Positions 1 through 9,368 of a stretch of DNA of 63,791 nucleotides are shown here, piece by piece. The translations under genes were made by a program, and so were the position numbers. The notes under the pieces are model-generated. The model did not search any database and had not been told where the DNA came from. It was given only the letters and a program-made list of their open reading frames with translations. Every line of letters begins with the position of its first letter. The stretch's first letter is position 1. The DNA comes from Eubacteriales bacterium (GTDB lineage Bacteria; Bacillota; Clostridia; Saccharofermentanales; DTU023), in the NCBI GenBank assembly GCA_030532065.1, contig JAUNLW010000007.1, forward strand, positions 153-63,943. The letters are read 5' to 3'.

Positions 1-102
1 GCTGTTTTTATTTTTGATAGTGTTTTTGTTTTTTGTGTTTTTGATGCTGGTGTACGTGATGCTGGTGTTCTTGGTACGGGTGTACTTGATATAAGTAGTA
101 GT

Positions 103-1719
103 ATGGTTAAAGGACTTGGAAAGTGTGCTTTTATGGTGGCTGATTCAGCCGATTCAGATAGTATAGACCCAGATGATAAAAACAGCCTTCCACTGGAAAC
201 GAATGCGAAGGCAAATAGAACTCATGAGTATACGGGCGCGAGCGCATATGATGCTCAACTGTTATCCGAAGATAATGCTGATCTGGCTCGGGATTTAACT
301 AATGCTGATCTGGCTCGGGATTTATCTGATGCGGAGCTGGGGCTGGAATCCGATCAGGAACTGACAGCTAAGCCAAACTACACGGTAAACCAAAACTTCT
401 TCCGCTTTGTTTTGCCTTCTTTGGCGGCGATGCTAACTTATACCTTCTATACCATGGTGGATGCCTTTTTTGTGGCCCACTATGTAGGCAAAATTGGTCT
501 AGCATCAGTCAACCTGGCAATGCCTTTTGTAAACGGCTTCTTTGCCTTGGGTATTTTATTTGCCATCGGTACGCTGGCAGTTTGTTCTTACTTCTTGGGT
601 AAGAATCAGCATGAAGACGCCAATCGAATATTCTCAATGGCCTTTAAATCGGCGCTCTTATTCACACCTGTTTTGGCCATTTTATGCTTTATTTTTGCCT
701 CTCAGATTGCTGGAGTACTGGGGGCGGAAGGGGTTTACCTGCCACTGGTAACCCGCTACCTCAAGATCGTCTTGATCTTCTCTCCTTGCTTTATTCTAGC
801 CTACCAACTGGAAGTTATGGCCAAGGCGGACGGTCATCCACGGCTGGCAATCATAGGAGAACTGGTTGCGGCTGGCACCAATATTTTCCTTGACTGGCTC
901 TTTGTAGGCAAACTCGGTATGGGAGTTGGCGGCGCAGCACTGGCTACCGCTTTAGCCCAGGTCTTAATGCTAATTATCTATCTGATTCACTTTATCTTCA
1001 GGTCTTCCAGGTTGCACATCAGTTTGAAGGTAAGTATAGATATGAGGCAGCTGGGTAAAATGCTGGCCATGGGACTGGGCGATTTCTTCTCAGAAATTGG
1101 TGTTGGCTTTAGCATTTTCTTTTACAACGCCTTTATCCTGCATTACTTCGATGAAGACTATCTGGCCCTATATTCAGTTGTGGCTTATCTTGGATTATTC
1201 GTGGAATCCTGTTTCCTGGGTGTGTCACAAGGCACGCAACCCTTGTTCTCCTATTACTGCGGACTTAAGGATCGCAAGAATTCGCAAAAGCTCTTACATC
1301 GCAGCGCCTTTGTTCTTATGGGAATAGCAACTTTGGCCTATGCGCTCTGCTTCTTCCGAGGAGATAAGTTGTTTGCGATCTTCTTTAAGCTGACAAGCGC
1401 GGAGCAGGCTACTGCTGTGCGCATGCTTCGCTTAATGGCGCTGGGCTTTTTCTTCTCCGCGCCCAATAACCTGGTTGCTTCTCACACGGTAGCACACCTA
1501 ATGAGTAAAGCTTCAGCCTGGATCCACTTGAGCAGGACCACTATTTTTGTGCTTCTCTATCTCTTCATCACTTCCCGCTTTAACCCAGACTTTATTTGGC
1601 TGGCTAAACCGCTGGCGGAAGCTACAAGCTTGTGCCTAATCTCCATACCGATTTTCAGGCAGCGTTCCGATTACTGGAAAGATCTGAGTGAACGCACAGT
1701 AACAACAGGCCAAGAATAA
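103..1719 (+). CDS. MATE family efflux transporter with long N-terminal extension
   Basis: The protein is a multidrug/toxin extrusion (MATE) type integral membrane exporter, usually a Na+ or H+ antiporter for cationic compounds. About twelve hydrophobic segments start near residue 103 (FFRFVLPSLAAMLTYTFYT), followed by MATE-like stretches such as MVDAFFVAHYVG and GLASVNLAMPF. The roughly 100 residues before the first membrane segment are unusual: acidic, low complexity, with the tandem octapeptide NADLARDL. The frame is open from base 1 of the window without a stop, so the true start may lie further left; the ATG at 103 has no convincing ribosome binding site and ATG at 133 is an alternative. 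No in-frame ATG occurs between 133 and the first membrane segment, so the extension cannot be trimmed away with an ATG start. The family call is safe; the substrate is unknown. Confidence 0.85.
   Translation: MVKGLGKCAFMVADSADSDSIDPDDKNSLPLETNAKANRTHEYTGASAYDAQLLSEDNADLARDLTNADLARDLSDAELGLESDQELTAKPNYTVNQNFFRFVLPSLAAMLTYTFYTMVDAFFVAHYVGKIGLASVNLAMPFVNGFFALGILFAIGTLAVCSYFLGKNQHEDANRIFSMAFKSALLFTPVLAILCFIFASQIAGVLGAEGVYLPLVTRYLKIVLIFSPCFILAYQLEVMAKADGHPRLAIIGELVAAGTNIFLDWLFVGKLGMGVGGAALATALAQVLMLIIYLIHFIFRSSRLHISLKVSIDMRQLGKMLAMGLGDFFSEIGVGFSIFFYNAFILHYFDEDYLALYSVVAYLGLFVESCFLGVSQGTQPLFSYYCGLKDRKNSQKLLHRSAFVLMGIATLAYALCFFRGDKLFAIFFKLTSAEQATAVRMLRLMALGFFFSAPNNLVASHTVAHLMSKASAWIHLSRTTIFVLLYLFITSRFNPDFIWLAKPLAEATSLCLISIPIFRQRSDYWKDLSERTVTTGQE
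274..327 (+). repeat. 27-bp tandem duplication inside the MATE N-terminal extension
   Basis: Two adjacent 27-bp units (274-300 and 301-327) differ at one base and encode NADLARDLT then NADLARDLS. The copy is in frame and lengthens the acidic cytoplasmic extension of the exporter. The DNA to its left (1-102) is also repetitive, with recurring GATGCTGGTGT-like words. Confidence 0.85.
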
Positions 1720-1730
1720 TCAACCGGCCA

Positions 1731-1805
1731 GGATCTGTGTGGCATAGACTTATCAGATAACCGACTAGGATCTGTGATGTGACATATACTTATTAGATAA
1801 AAGGT
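1731..1805. repeat. Imperfect tandem repeat between convergent genes
   Basis: Two imperfect copies of about 37 bp start AGGATCTGTG at 1731 and 1769, and each ends in a TTAT.AGATAA-like stretch. They fill the short gap between the convergent MATE and pyridoxal kinase genes. No terminator hairpin is obvious here; function is unknown. Confidence 0.6.
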
Positions 1806-2683
1806 TAGCGAGCTGCGCTGGCTGCTTGGTCGATACGACTGCCAATCTCAGTTAGTAGTGGCTCGTAGGAAACACCCCGCAGCTCATAACCTGGCTGGTG
1901 GGCGGAGATGCTCATAGCACGCACTAGGAGTTCGCCGGCTAATTGCGCAGCGACGGAGAGGGCGACTCCGCGGAAATAAGCAGCTGACACAATAGAAGCA
2001 AATAAGTCACCGGTACCATGAAGCTTGTAAGGCAAAAGATCGTGGGCACATTCATGGTAAGGTTGGTTTAGTCCCTTGATCGCGTTAACAATCTTCCCGT
2101 CTCCCCGCTCAATACCTTTGAGAATAACGGTCTTGGACCCGATATCCAGCAGCCTGTCCACCATGGCTTCTGCCTCAGCCTCACTGTAATTTTGGCCTTG
2201 ATAAGGCTCATCTAAAAGAATGGTCGCTTCTGTCAAATTCGGTAAGATAACGTCGGCTCGTTGGCAGAGCTCCGACATCTTAGCGCACATCTCATCGGTA
2301 TATGTCTTATAACGCTCACCGTGGTCGGCCATGCAAGGATCAACCACTAGTTTCCATTCTGGATGGCGGTCAAAGAGTCTGGCAAAGATATCAATCTGTT
2401 CGGCTGAGCCTAAGAAACCAGAATATGCACCAGCCAGGTCAATATCGATCTTGTCCCAGACTTCCAAATATTCCTCTAAGTGAGGCGTCATATCAGTAAA
2501 GCTGTAGTAAGGGAAAGCCGTGTGCGCAGCCAGGATAGATGTAGGGATCGCGCAGACCTCTATGCCCGCAGCTGAAAGTACCGGTATAGCGACTCCTAAG
2601 GAACAGTTGCCATAACCGCATAAGTCATGGATGGCGGCTACTCTGGGGATGAGAAAGTTTTCTTGCTGCATGGATAAGGGCAT
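1805..2683 (-). CDS. pdxK: Pyridoxamine/pyridoxal kinase, PfkB fold
   Basis: ATP-dependent kinase of the ribokinase/PfkB superfamily that phosphorylates pyridoxal-type B6 vitamers in the salvage route to PLP. The N-terminus (RVAAIHDLCGYGNCSLG) and the C-terminal anion-hole motif HGTGDLFAS, carrying the catalytic Asp, match the bacterial PdxK/PdxY pyridoxamine kinase subfamily, as does the length of about 290 residues. A longer frame opens at a TTG at 2734, but the ATG at 2683 is preceded by GAGG at suitable spacing and is preferred; ATG at 2671 is also possible. It lies convergent to the MATE gene. PLP supply fits several PLP enzymes in the window (threonine aldolase, PatB, IlvE), though no link is shown. 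Confidence 0.85.
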   Translation of the reverse strand: MPLSMQQENFLIPRVAAIHDLCGYGNCSLGVAIPVLSAAGIEVCAIPTSILAAHTAFPYYSFTDMTPHLEEYLEVWDKIDIDLAGAYSGFLGSAEQIDIFARLFDRHPEWKLVVDPCMADHGERYKTYTDEMCAKMSELCQRADVILPNLTEATILLDEPYQGQNYSEAEAEAMVDRLLDIGSKTVILKGIERGDGKIVNAIKGLNQPYHECAHDLLPYKLHGTGDLFASIVSAAYFRGVALSVAAQLAGELLVRAMSISAHQPGYELRGVSYEPLLTEIGSRIDQAASAAR

Positions 2684-2767
2684 GGACGCCTCGCTTTCTA
2701 ACCTGCCAACCAACGTCGTGGTCTGTTTGGGCAAGCATTCACCATTCTAGACAGTGATGGTCATTTG

Positions 2768-3607
2768 TCAACGCGAAGAACGCTCAGGCGCTTGCTTGCT
2801 GGCTCGCAACACAGCCTTGCTCATGTCTTCTCTTTGCTGGCTGTAATAGGAGCGATCGCCCAGAGAAAGCCCACTGCTGTCCTGTGGATAAAAGAGTCGG
2901 CCATGCTTAACGTCTAAGAGGTAGGGCATAAGAATCAGGCCCTTTTGCAGCTTGCTGGCGAAGTTTACTACTGCCACGCCAGAAGATAACATCTCCTCAT
3001 CAGAATCCATATCGCTTACTAGAACGATGGCATTATGCGGGATACGGCGTTGTGCCTGCAAGACGTATTCACTGGCTTCATTAATGTGCCTTTCCGCGAT
3101 CAGAAAATTGAGCATGGGTTTATATATTACGGCAATGCGAGAGGCCTCTTTTCCGTTGCCACGCTCTAAGACTACACCAAAGCTCTCACGGCTTACTTCA
3201 CGATAACCGGACCTAAATAAACCGGCTAATAAGCCATGGACTGCCGCGTCACCTTCCAGGGGATATTCACGCGGAGAGAAAAACTGATAGCGCCTGATGG
3301 CTTTGAGATCTGCCAGACTGGCTGTGTCGGCTGGATCGTAGCGTTTAAATAAATAGTTGGCGCTGAAGCCACGAATACTCTCAAGCAGCAATAAGATATA
3401 GAGTAATGGCAAGATCCAGACGAAATGCCTCAAGAAAGACAGTCGACCTAAATTGCCCAAGGCAGCACGATTAGCAAGTAACCAGACCACAGCTATACCC
3501 AAGGCAAGCAAAATGAGGATCTGATTGATAAATTCTCGAATGAGTGTGCGTTTTTCTTTCATGGTCTTGCTCTCGCTTCCGCTTTTTCTGCGCCCGCTAT
3601 TCCTCAT
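2768..3607 (-). CDS. Membrane protein of unknown function
   Basis: A protein of about 279 residues that I do not recognise. The N-terminus is basic and is followed by two hydrophobic helices (ILILLALGIAVVWLLA near residue 32 and FVWILPLLYILLLLES near 63). The remaining two thirds are soluble and probably cytoplasmic. The ATG at 3607 overlaps the stop of the upstream AlaX-like gene (ATGAGGAATAG), which suggests translational coupling; ATG at 3562 is an alternative start. It is co-directional with the AlaX gene and probably in the same transcript. No catalytic motif was seen. Confidence 0.7.
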   Translation of the reverse strand: MRNSGRRKSGSESKTMKEKRTLIREFINQILILLALGIAVVWLLANRAALGNLGRLSFLRHFVWILPLLYILLLLESIRGFSANYLFKRYDPADTASLADLKAIRRYQFFSPREYPLEGDAAVHGLLAGLFRSGYREVSRESFGVVLERGNGKEASRIAVIYKPMLNFLIAERHINEASEYVLQAQRRIPHNAIVLVSDMDSDEEMLSSGVAVVNFASKLQKGLILMPYLLDVKHGRLFYPQDSSGLSLGDRSYYSQQREDMSKAVLRASKQAPERSSR

Positions 3608-4853
3608 CAGGCTGGTTTAAAGTCTTATATACATAGATATCTTCCGCGAATTCTGCAAAAAGCGCAAGTAAGTCACCTTCACTGGCCTTTACCTGACCTT
3701 GGAAGAAGCCGTTTCTTCCGCCTCCTCGCACTTCAAAGCGCTCCGCCATGACCGCCTGATAGGGAGCGAGGTCAAAGTCTTGGGCGGCAAAAACATAGCG
3801 GTAAATTTCTTCCCCTTGCGGTACAAAAATAAAAATCTTAGAGATAGCATGTGTGGTAGACCATTTAGCCAAGTTTTTCTGACCAGATTTATCCAGTCCG
3901 CTGTCAAGCCAGAGCAAACCCTCCGGCTGGCGTAGCTCCGCCAAGAGGCTTAAAAGCTGTTGTTGACGGCAGCTTAGTTCTTTATTCAGTTCCGCTACTT
4001 GCTCTAAGGGACGAAGCAGATCTGGAACCAGTTTACGCGCTTCCACCGAATAAGCCTGGGATAGAGTTCTGGCTTCTTCTGCCAGATGGCGGTAATCAGC
4101 AAGCGCTCTGCGTCCGCAGTAAGCAGTCAGGCGTACACCACCTTTATAGGCCAGGCTGTGTACTATTTTTACCAGACCGACTTCTCCGGTTCGGATCAGA
4201 TGTGTGCCACAGCAAGCGCAGAGATCTACTCCTGGTATCCTGATTAGACGAACTTGGCCTTCCAGGGCTTTTTTGCTGCGATAATCCAGTTCTTCCAACT
4301 CATCGGCTGAGGGATAAAGTACCTCTACTGGCAGGTTTTGGAAAACAGCCTCATTGACCGCGTTTTCCAGTCGCTGCAGGTCTTCCTCGTTTAAGAACTT
4401 ATCAAAATCGAGTGTCATCTCTGTCTCGTTGATGTTGAAGCCAACATTGGTCACACCGAAAAACTGCCTGGCAAAGCCGGAGATAAGATGCTCGCCAGTA
4501 TGTTGCTGCATAAAAGTGAAGCGGCGCTCAAAGTCGATTTGGCCCTTAATCTTGCTGCCGGGAGCCAATTCCGGTCCCGCGATAAGATGCCATTGCCTAT
4601 TTTCACGGTAATAAGTGTCTAGCACTGGATAAGCCTCAGACCAGCAATTATCTTTTTCCTGCCAAATTCGCAACTTGCCTCGATCGCCAGGCTGACCGCC
4701 ACCCTCTGGATAAAAACAGGAACGAGAGAGCTCTACTTCCCAGAGTTCTCCTTTATCGTTTTTTTGCTTTTCCTTGTAGGGTCTACAGGCTAAAAGCTCT
4801 GCCTCAAATTCCTTTCGATAAGGTTCCTGATAAAACAGGCTTGTAAAATCCAT
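3597..4853 (-). CDS. alaX: Alanyl-tRNA editing protein, AlaX-L type
   Basis: Free-standing relative of the alanyl-tRNA synthetase editing domain that deacylates mischarged tRNA-Ala (for example Ser-tRNA-Ala) in the cytoplasm. The zinc-binding signature is visible: HTGEH (His118 and His122) and CCGTH (Cys214 to His218). The first part holds the ThrRS/AlaRS second additional domain fold with YPEGGGQPGD near residue 49. The C-terminus carries a DHHA1-like glycine-rich motif (RGGGRNGFFQG), which makes this the long AlaX form of about 400 residues. The ATG is preceded by AAAGGAG. The aminoacylation core is absent, so it is not a truncated synthetase in the ordinary sense. Confidence 0.88.
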   Translation of the reverse strand: MDFTSLFYQEPYRKEFEAELLACRPYKEKQKNDKGELWEVELSRSCFYPEGGGQPGDRGKLRIWQEKDNCWSEAYPVLDTYYRENRQWHLIAGPELAPGSKIKGQIDFERRFTFMQQHTGEHLISGFARQFFGVTNVGFNINETEMTLDFDKFLNEEDLQRLENAVNEAVFQNLPVEVLYPSADELEELDYRSKKALEGQVRLIRIPGVDLCACCGTHLIRTGEVGLVKIVHSLAYKGGVRLTAYCGRRALADYRHLAEEARTLSQAYSVEARKLVPDLLRPLEQVAELNKELSCRQQQLLSLLAELRQPEGLLWLDSGLDKSGQKNLAKWSTTHAISKIFIFVPQGEEIYRYVFAAQDFDLAPYQAVMAERFEVRGGGRNGFFQGQVKASEGDLLALFAEFAEDIYVYKTLNQPDEE

Positions 4854-4872
4854 AATTTCTCCTTTGGCTTAC

Positions 4873-7800
4873 TTAGTCACTGGCTGACTCGAACACCAAC
4901 ATACCCCCAGGTAGGACCGAGTGGAAGCGCTCATGGTGACGGTTGCCTCGCTCATTCAGAAATTCACCCTGAGGGTTGTATTCAGTTATTACCATCTGCT
5001 CGTTTTTCGCGCTATCCAGCCTGACTAAACGTGCCTCATGCGAAAGATTAAGCAGGAAGATGATATCTCTGTCTTTTGAACGGAAAGCAAAGGCCTGTAA
5101 GACCTGGTCTTCTTCATTTCCGGAATCGGAAACCTGGACTGTAAGCGGCACCGCTCCGGCCAAATCACTCTCACATTTTACCAAAGTGGTCAGGACAGAT
5201 TCCGGCATGGCATTAAAGTCTGAAGTCAGGCTGGGAAGGCTAAGTATTTTCTGCTGGCCCAAGCCATCCAAGGCGGCCAGCATGTAATCTGCTAATCGCA
5301 AATCGCGATCAGTGCCGCTAATGCTACGTACCAGCTCAGGGCGAGCACTCGGCATCCATAAAGGCTCACGCAGGCTGCCTGTGGCCCAGTGTTCTTTTTC
5401 TGCTCGCAGGCTCTCTACATTTCCCATAGGTTTCAGCGCGCGCAAGTCGTAAGCGTGAGCGTCAGCTTCAGAGAGTAGTACACCGCCTTCGTAGCACATA
5501 CCATCGATGAAGACTAACTGGTCGGCAACCTGCTCATATTCATTGGTAGAGCGGATAATAGCCATGGCCCATTCTACAAAAGCCTTGCGCTCGGCGTCGG
5601 AGCGGAACTCGCTGTCCCCAGTCTCAACAAACTCCAGATAGACTTGATCAAAAATCTCGTTCCAGCTGGCCAGATTACCATCGGCCACCCGTTTTTGTCC
5701 GTACTCGGTCTGCCGGTTGCCAAAAAGATATTGCATGAGATGGCGCAGCTCAGGTTCCGTAACCCCACGTTCCAGGCAGAACCAGGGCAAAGACTTGCCA
5801 CTTTCGGTCAATTCGGCCGCTTCTTTAAGACTGCCGGCATAGCGGCTCTTCAGGCCATTGGTGTCACTGAGCAGCCAGCGGCCAGTCGGCGCGTAGTAAA
5901 ACTCCGGTCCTAGGACCGGACTACCTATGCGCAGAGCGGAAAGTCTAAGCACATCCGGGTTTAAGATCTGCAAGTCGGCGACCGCCAAAGCATGAACTTT
6001 AGGCTGGTCCGCCCTTGTCAGGGAAATATCGTCCAGGAAGACTTGCTCACAGTTTTGGAAAAGAAATTGCAAATTCATTTCTGAGCTGTCCACCAACGGC
6101 CAGGGCAAGACAATGATCGCGGAATAATCTTGCCATTCGCTAGTTAAATAGCGTCTAACCCGCTCTGGAGTTATGCCAGGGCCAGTAAGACTGAGGTCCA
6201 CTCTTGCCTGATCGTTATCGGCCTTGGCCCGGAAATTAAGCTCGAATGCCGCGCCGTTCTGCATCAGCTTGAGCGCTTCTGGCGTGATCTGGTAGCTGAG
6301 TTTGATTCCGGGTTGGTCTTTAAAGGATTTTGCCTGATAACGTAATCCGCTGTAAATCCCTTCCACCACGTCGTTTTCTGCTTCAGTGTTGTTCTGAGCA
6401 GATCCGGGCATGGTTAACGAGAGAACATATGAGGCGTACAGGCTAGCCTGCTCATTGGGCACCAGTTCGGCCTTAGCCGGTAGACGACAATACCAGTCGC
6501 CGGTTGGGACGGTTAGTTGCTCACCTGCTGCAAGCTCCGGGATAAAGGAACGTTCTCTGGACCAAGGCAGGGGTGAAAGCTTAGTTAAACGCACCATGTC
6601 TCCCGGCAGATAAGATTCTTCCTCCAAATGACGGTCCGGAACCAGCGTCAGATTCATACTAGCCCGACCCAGTCGTCCATCCTGGCTGGCTGCCAGCAGT
6701 ACCCCATGGCTGTTTAGATAAAAGGCAGAGAGCTTTCTATCGGTCAGCTCCGGCCTGAGAATATCCCAATTTTGGCCGCCATCTCGACTTTCGTAGAGAT
6801 GACCTTTGGCATCTAAAAGCAGGAAGTGGCGGTCAGAGAACATTTCAGCAGCCTCAAAGTCGGGAAAAGAAGCGATATTTAAGTTTGTTTTACCGTAGAT
6901 CGCCTCGGCTTTTTGTTTGGCTACGGCAAAGGAACGCGGGTCAATGGTCCGAACGCCTTCTTTATCTCCCTGATGCCAGAATTCCACATGGCCATTCTCT
7001 CCCACTCGCAGGTAACAATCCTGCCAGTGGCTTAAAGCACGAAAAGACGGAGTCTGTTCCCGCCCAGGCAAGATTTGTGTCCATTGCTGCCCATTTTCGC
7101 TCGCGTAAAGTGATTGATCCTGGCCTTGGACAAACAAATACTTACCCTCGCTGAAGACTCGCTCAATCGGTCCTCTCAGCCTGATATTCGCCTTGCGGAA
7201 GCTTTCATCTTGATTCAGATAAGCCTGCCCCTCGCGATCTAAAGCCAAAATCAACTGCGTATCTGTCTGATCCAGGCAAGCCAAATCTTTGATCGGCGCC
7301 TCCAGTCCGGGCCAATCCAGTTTTTCCAGCTGCGGTTTTGCAGCTGGATTCAGGGTATAGATCTGTCCTGCCTGGTTCAGGAGTAAGCCTCCTTCGCCCC
7401 AGGGACAATAGGTTATCAGGTCGAGGCCATCTTCTGTACGTAAGAGACTTAAATCCGCCTGCAAGTCATAGGCAACATAGCCGCCCTCACCATAAGCCAG
7501 ACTACTGCGCCGTTCTGCAGGGCCAATCTCACCCAGGCCGTACCATTGCAGTTTGCTGGGACTGTCAGGTGGCAAAGCTATGTCTTGAAAATCCGTCGGT
7601 TGCTCAGTTCTTACCGCCTGTATGAAGCCTGATTTCTTCAGCCTCAGTTGACCGCGCCGAGTCGAATAAACTTCAAAGTTAGCTCCTGCAAAAAAATCAT
7701 CCAGTGGGATTTCTCCCTTGATCTCATCCAGCTGATCGGATACTGCCAAATAGATTTCCTGGCTGCTGCCACCATCTGCTTGCAGCATTTTGCGATAGAC

Positions 7801-8052
7801 AAAAGGCTCAAAGGCACCATTAACCAGAAGATTAGATGCAGATACTTCCGCTAAATCGAGGCCACTACCTTTGATGACTTGGCTTTCAGCCAGTGGAGCC
7901 AATGTACGCACACGATAGATTCCTCCCTGGTCAACCGCCAGGCTGGCTTTTCTGATCAGATAAGCAACCGGCAAGGCAACCAAGAGGCAACAAAGTGCCA
8001 GGGTCAGCCAAGTGCGTGCTTTTATTTGTCTTAGCCAGCGGAAAGTAAACAT
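4873..8052 (-). CDS. Large membrane-anchored extracellular protein with BNR-like repeats
   Basis: A 1059-residue protein with one N-terminal hydrophobic segment (TLALCCLLVALPVAYLI) that acts as a membrane anchor or signal, so nearly all of it should lie outside the cell. Residues of about 300-480 contain Asp-box/BNR-like blade motifs (SENGQQWTQIL, SRDGGQNWDIL) as found in sialidase or photosystem-assembly-type beta propellers. A beta-sandwich, carbohydrate-binding-like segment follows (about 560-690). The C-terminal third has segments such as LASWNEIFDQVYLEF and ends in a beta-rich stretch resembling the accessory domain of some glycoside hydrolases; I could not place catalytic residues. The start lies 1 base after the stop of the upstream CPBP protease gene, so the two are translationally coupled. 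Confidence 0.75.
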   Translation of the reverse strand: MFTFRWLRQIKARTWLTLALCCLLVALPVAYLIRKASLAVDQGGIYRVRTLAPLAESQVIKGSGLDLAEVSASNLLVNGAFEPFVYRKMLQADGGSSQEIYLAVSDQLDEIKGEIPLDDFFAGANFEVYSTRRGQLRLKKSGFIQAVRTEQPTDFQDIALPPDSPSKLQWYGLGEIGPAERRSSLAYGEGGYVAYDLQADLSLLRTEDGLDLITYCPWGEGGLLLNQAGQIYTLNPAAKPQLEKLDWPGLEAPIKDLACLDQTDTQLILALDREGQAYLNQDESFRKANIRLRGPIERVFSEGKYLFVQGQDQSLYASENGQQWTQILPGREQTPSFRALSHWQDCYLRVGENGHVEFWHQGDKEGVRTIDPRSFAVAKQKAEAIYGKTNLNIASFPDFEAAEMFSDRHFLLLDAKGHLYESRDGGQNWDILRPELTDRKLSAFYLNSHGVLLAASQDGRLGRASMNLTLVPDRHLEEESYLPGDMVRLTKLSPLPWSRERSFIPELAAGEQLTVPTGDWYCRLPAKAELVPNEQASLYASYVLSLTMPGSAQNNTEAENDVVEGIYSGLRYQAKSFKDQPGIKLSYQITPEALKLMQNGAAFELNFRAKADNDQARVDLSLTGPGITPERVRRYLTSEWQDYSAIIVLPWPLVDSSEMNLQFLFQNCEQVFLDDISLTRADQPKVHALAVADLQILNPDVLRLSALRIGSPVLGPEFYYAPTGRWLLSDTNGLKSRYAGSLKEAAELTESGKSLPWFCLERGVTEPELRHLMQYLFGNRQTEYGQKRVADGNLASWNEIFDQVYLEFVETGDSEFRSDAERKAFVEWAMAIIRSTNEYEQVADQLVFIDGMCYEGGVLLSEADAHAYDLRALKPMGNVESLRAEKEHWATGSLREPLWMPSARPELVRSISGTDRDLRLADYMLAALDGLGQQKILSLPSLTSDFNAMPESVLTTLVKCESDLAGAVPLTVQVSDSGNEEDQVLQAFAFRSKDRDIIFLLNLSHEARLVRLDSAKNEQMVITEYNPQGEFLNERGNRHHERFHSVLPGGMLVFESASD

Positions 8053-8053
8053 A

Positions 8054-8989
8054 CTAAAAACCCTGGTCGTGAGAGCGGGCCTCGCGGAAATGTTGAGCCA
8101 ACAAGATCAGGAACATTAAGATCTGCAAGATTCTTAATGCGACAATGACCGGCGAATTGGGCAGAAACCACTGCGGTAGCACTCCTCCCAGGAAATTAAA
8201 GAAAGCGTGCGCTAAAAAAGCCAAATAGAAATTTTCACTTTCCCAGTAAATGTAGCCTATAACTAAACCCAGGATAAAGGCATAAACCGCCTGTACCAAG
8301 TTACCGTGGACCAGGCCAAAGATAAAAGCCTGCGTCAGTATGGTTGTCTTGCGTGACAGGGCCCGACTATACTCGCCCATGGAAATGGCCCGGTAGATCA
8401 GTTCCTCAATCAACGGGACCATGAGAGCACTACTGGAGATTAGAAGTAGGGGCGACACCGCCTGTCCACCTAACTTTTCCATCAGTTCCACATAGTGCGC
8501 CAGGCGCAGGGAAATAAAGTCAAATTGGCGTGCCAGAAGATCAAGCAGCATCAACCAAACATAGGCCAAACCTTGCGCGGAAAAGCTAAGTAACAGAACT
8601 CTGCCTACGGTATGAGCGTCCGTCCGTTTATGAAGGAAAATCCGAGGATTGCGCTTGCTTCTGCGCCAAATAAAAAACGCCAGGATGGGCAATAGGATCA
8701 ATCCAGTAAGCAAGCTGGTTTTTGCCATGAGGTCTGGCTGAGCCAAAGCCTCTTGCAAAGTTTGTGAGCTGACAGGATCAGCCAAAGCGGAAAATAAACT
8801 TTGATCCCAGTTGAGACCCTGATTGGCCAACATCAAAGCCACAAAGCTTTGCAGTATTAAGTGCAAAAAGATAAAAACTAAGGGTAGGAGCAAGGCAAAA
8901 AAGCTGCCACCTGAGCTAGAAGAACCGGAAGGGTTTAAGTCAGTGGCAGCGTTTAAATTATCGCTGTTGCCAGTTTTCATATCGGGCAT
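8054..8989 (-). CDS. CPBP family intramembrane glutamic endopeptidase
   Basis: Multi-pass membrane protein of the CAAX-protease/bacteriocin-processing (CPBP, Abi) family. The three family motifs are present in order: EELIYR (Glu195, Glu196, Arg200), FGLVH (His228) and HAFFN (His261, Asn265). About eight hydrophobic segments are visible. In bacteria such proteins process membrane or secreted peptides or give self-immunity to bacteriocins. The start has AGGA eight bases upstream. The gene is directly followed by the coupled 1059-residue ectodomain protein, which could be its substrate or partner; this is inference from spacing only. Confidence 0.87.
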   Translation of the reverse strand: MPDMKTGNSDNLNAATDLNPSGSSSSGGSFFALLLPLVFIFLHLILQSFVALMLANQGLNWDQSLFSALADPVSSQTLQEALAQPDLMAKTSLLTGLILLPILAFFIWRRSKRNPRIFLHKRTDAHTVGRVLLLSFSAQGLAYVWLMLLDLLARQFDFISLRLAHYVELMEKLGGQAVSPLLLISSSALMVPLIEELIYRAISMGEYSRALSRKTTILTQAFIFGLVHGNLVQAVYAFILGLVIGYIYWESENFYLAFLAHAFFNFLGGVLPQWFLPNSPVIVALRILQILMFLILLAQHFREARSHDQGF

Positions 8990-9032
8990 GCTAAAAGTCC
9001 TAACTACTCGCTTCTAAACAGGCTGTCCTCGC

Positions 9033-9365
9033 CTATTCCCTGGCGTTACTGTAACGTTGGTAAAAAAGCTCAAAGACCAGATCCAGTTCTTTACGGCTGC
9101 GGATAGAGCAGAAATAGCGGCTGCCATCCGCGCCTCGATAGCTCCGCATCAAAACGATTTCCGGCTCATGCCGGCTGCTGGCTTCCGGGCGATAGTGGTA
9201 CATTACGCAGTATTCCTGCTTACGGAACTCAAACACATCAACCACGGAAACGTAATATTCCTGGCCGTTTGAATCATCGGTAATTACGGCCAGGAGATTA
9301 TCTTCTTTTTCGCGTGATTTGGCAGAACGGGTTTGAGTGCGGGATGATTTACCACGAGCAGGCAA
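9033..9365 (-). CDS. DUF1292 family protein
   Basis: Small protein of 110 residues with a basic N-terminal tail (MPARGKSSRTQTRSAKSRE) followed by a DUF1292 (YrzB-like) beta-rich domain: LLAVITDDSNGQEYYVSVVD, then YCVMYHY and EIVLMRSYRG. The start is TTG; its ribosome binding site GAGGAGG lies inside the acidic last codons of the upstream gene, whose stop is three bases from this start. It is a divergent paralogue of that neighbour. The function of DUF1292 is not established; the family is common next to ireB-ruvX in Firmicutes. Confidence 0.8.
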   Translation of the reverse strand: MPARGKSSRTQTRSAKSREKEDNLLAVITDDSNGQEYYVSVVDVFEFRKQEYCVMYHYRPEASSRHEPEIVLMRSYRGADGSRYFCSIRSRKELDLVFELFYQRYSNARE

Positions 9366-9368
9366 GGT

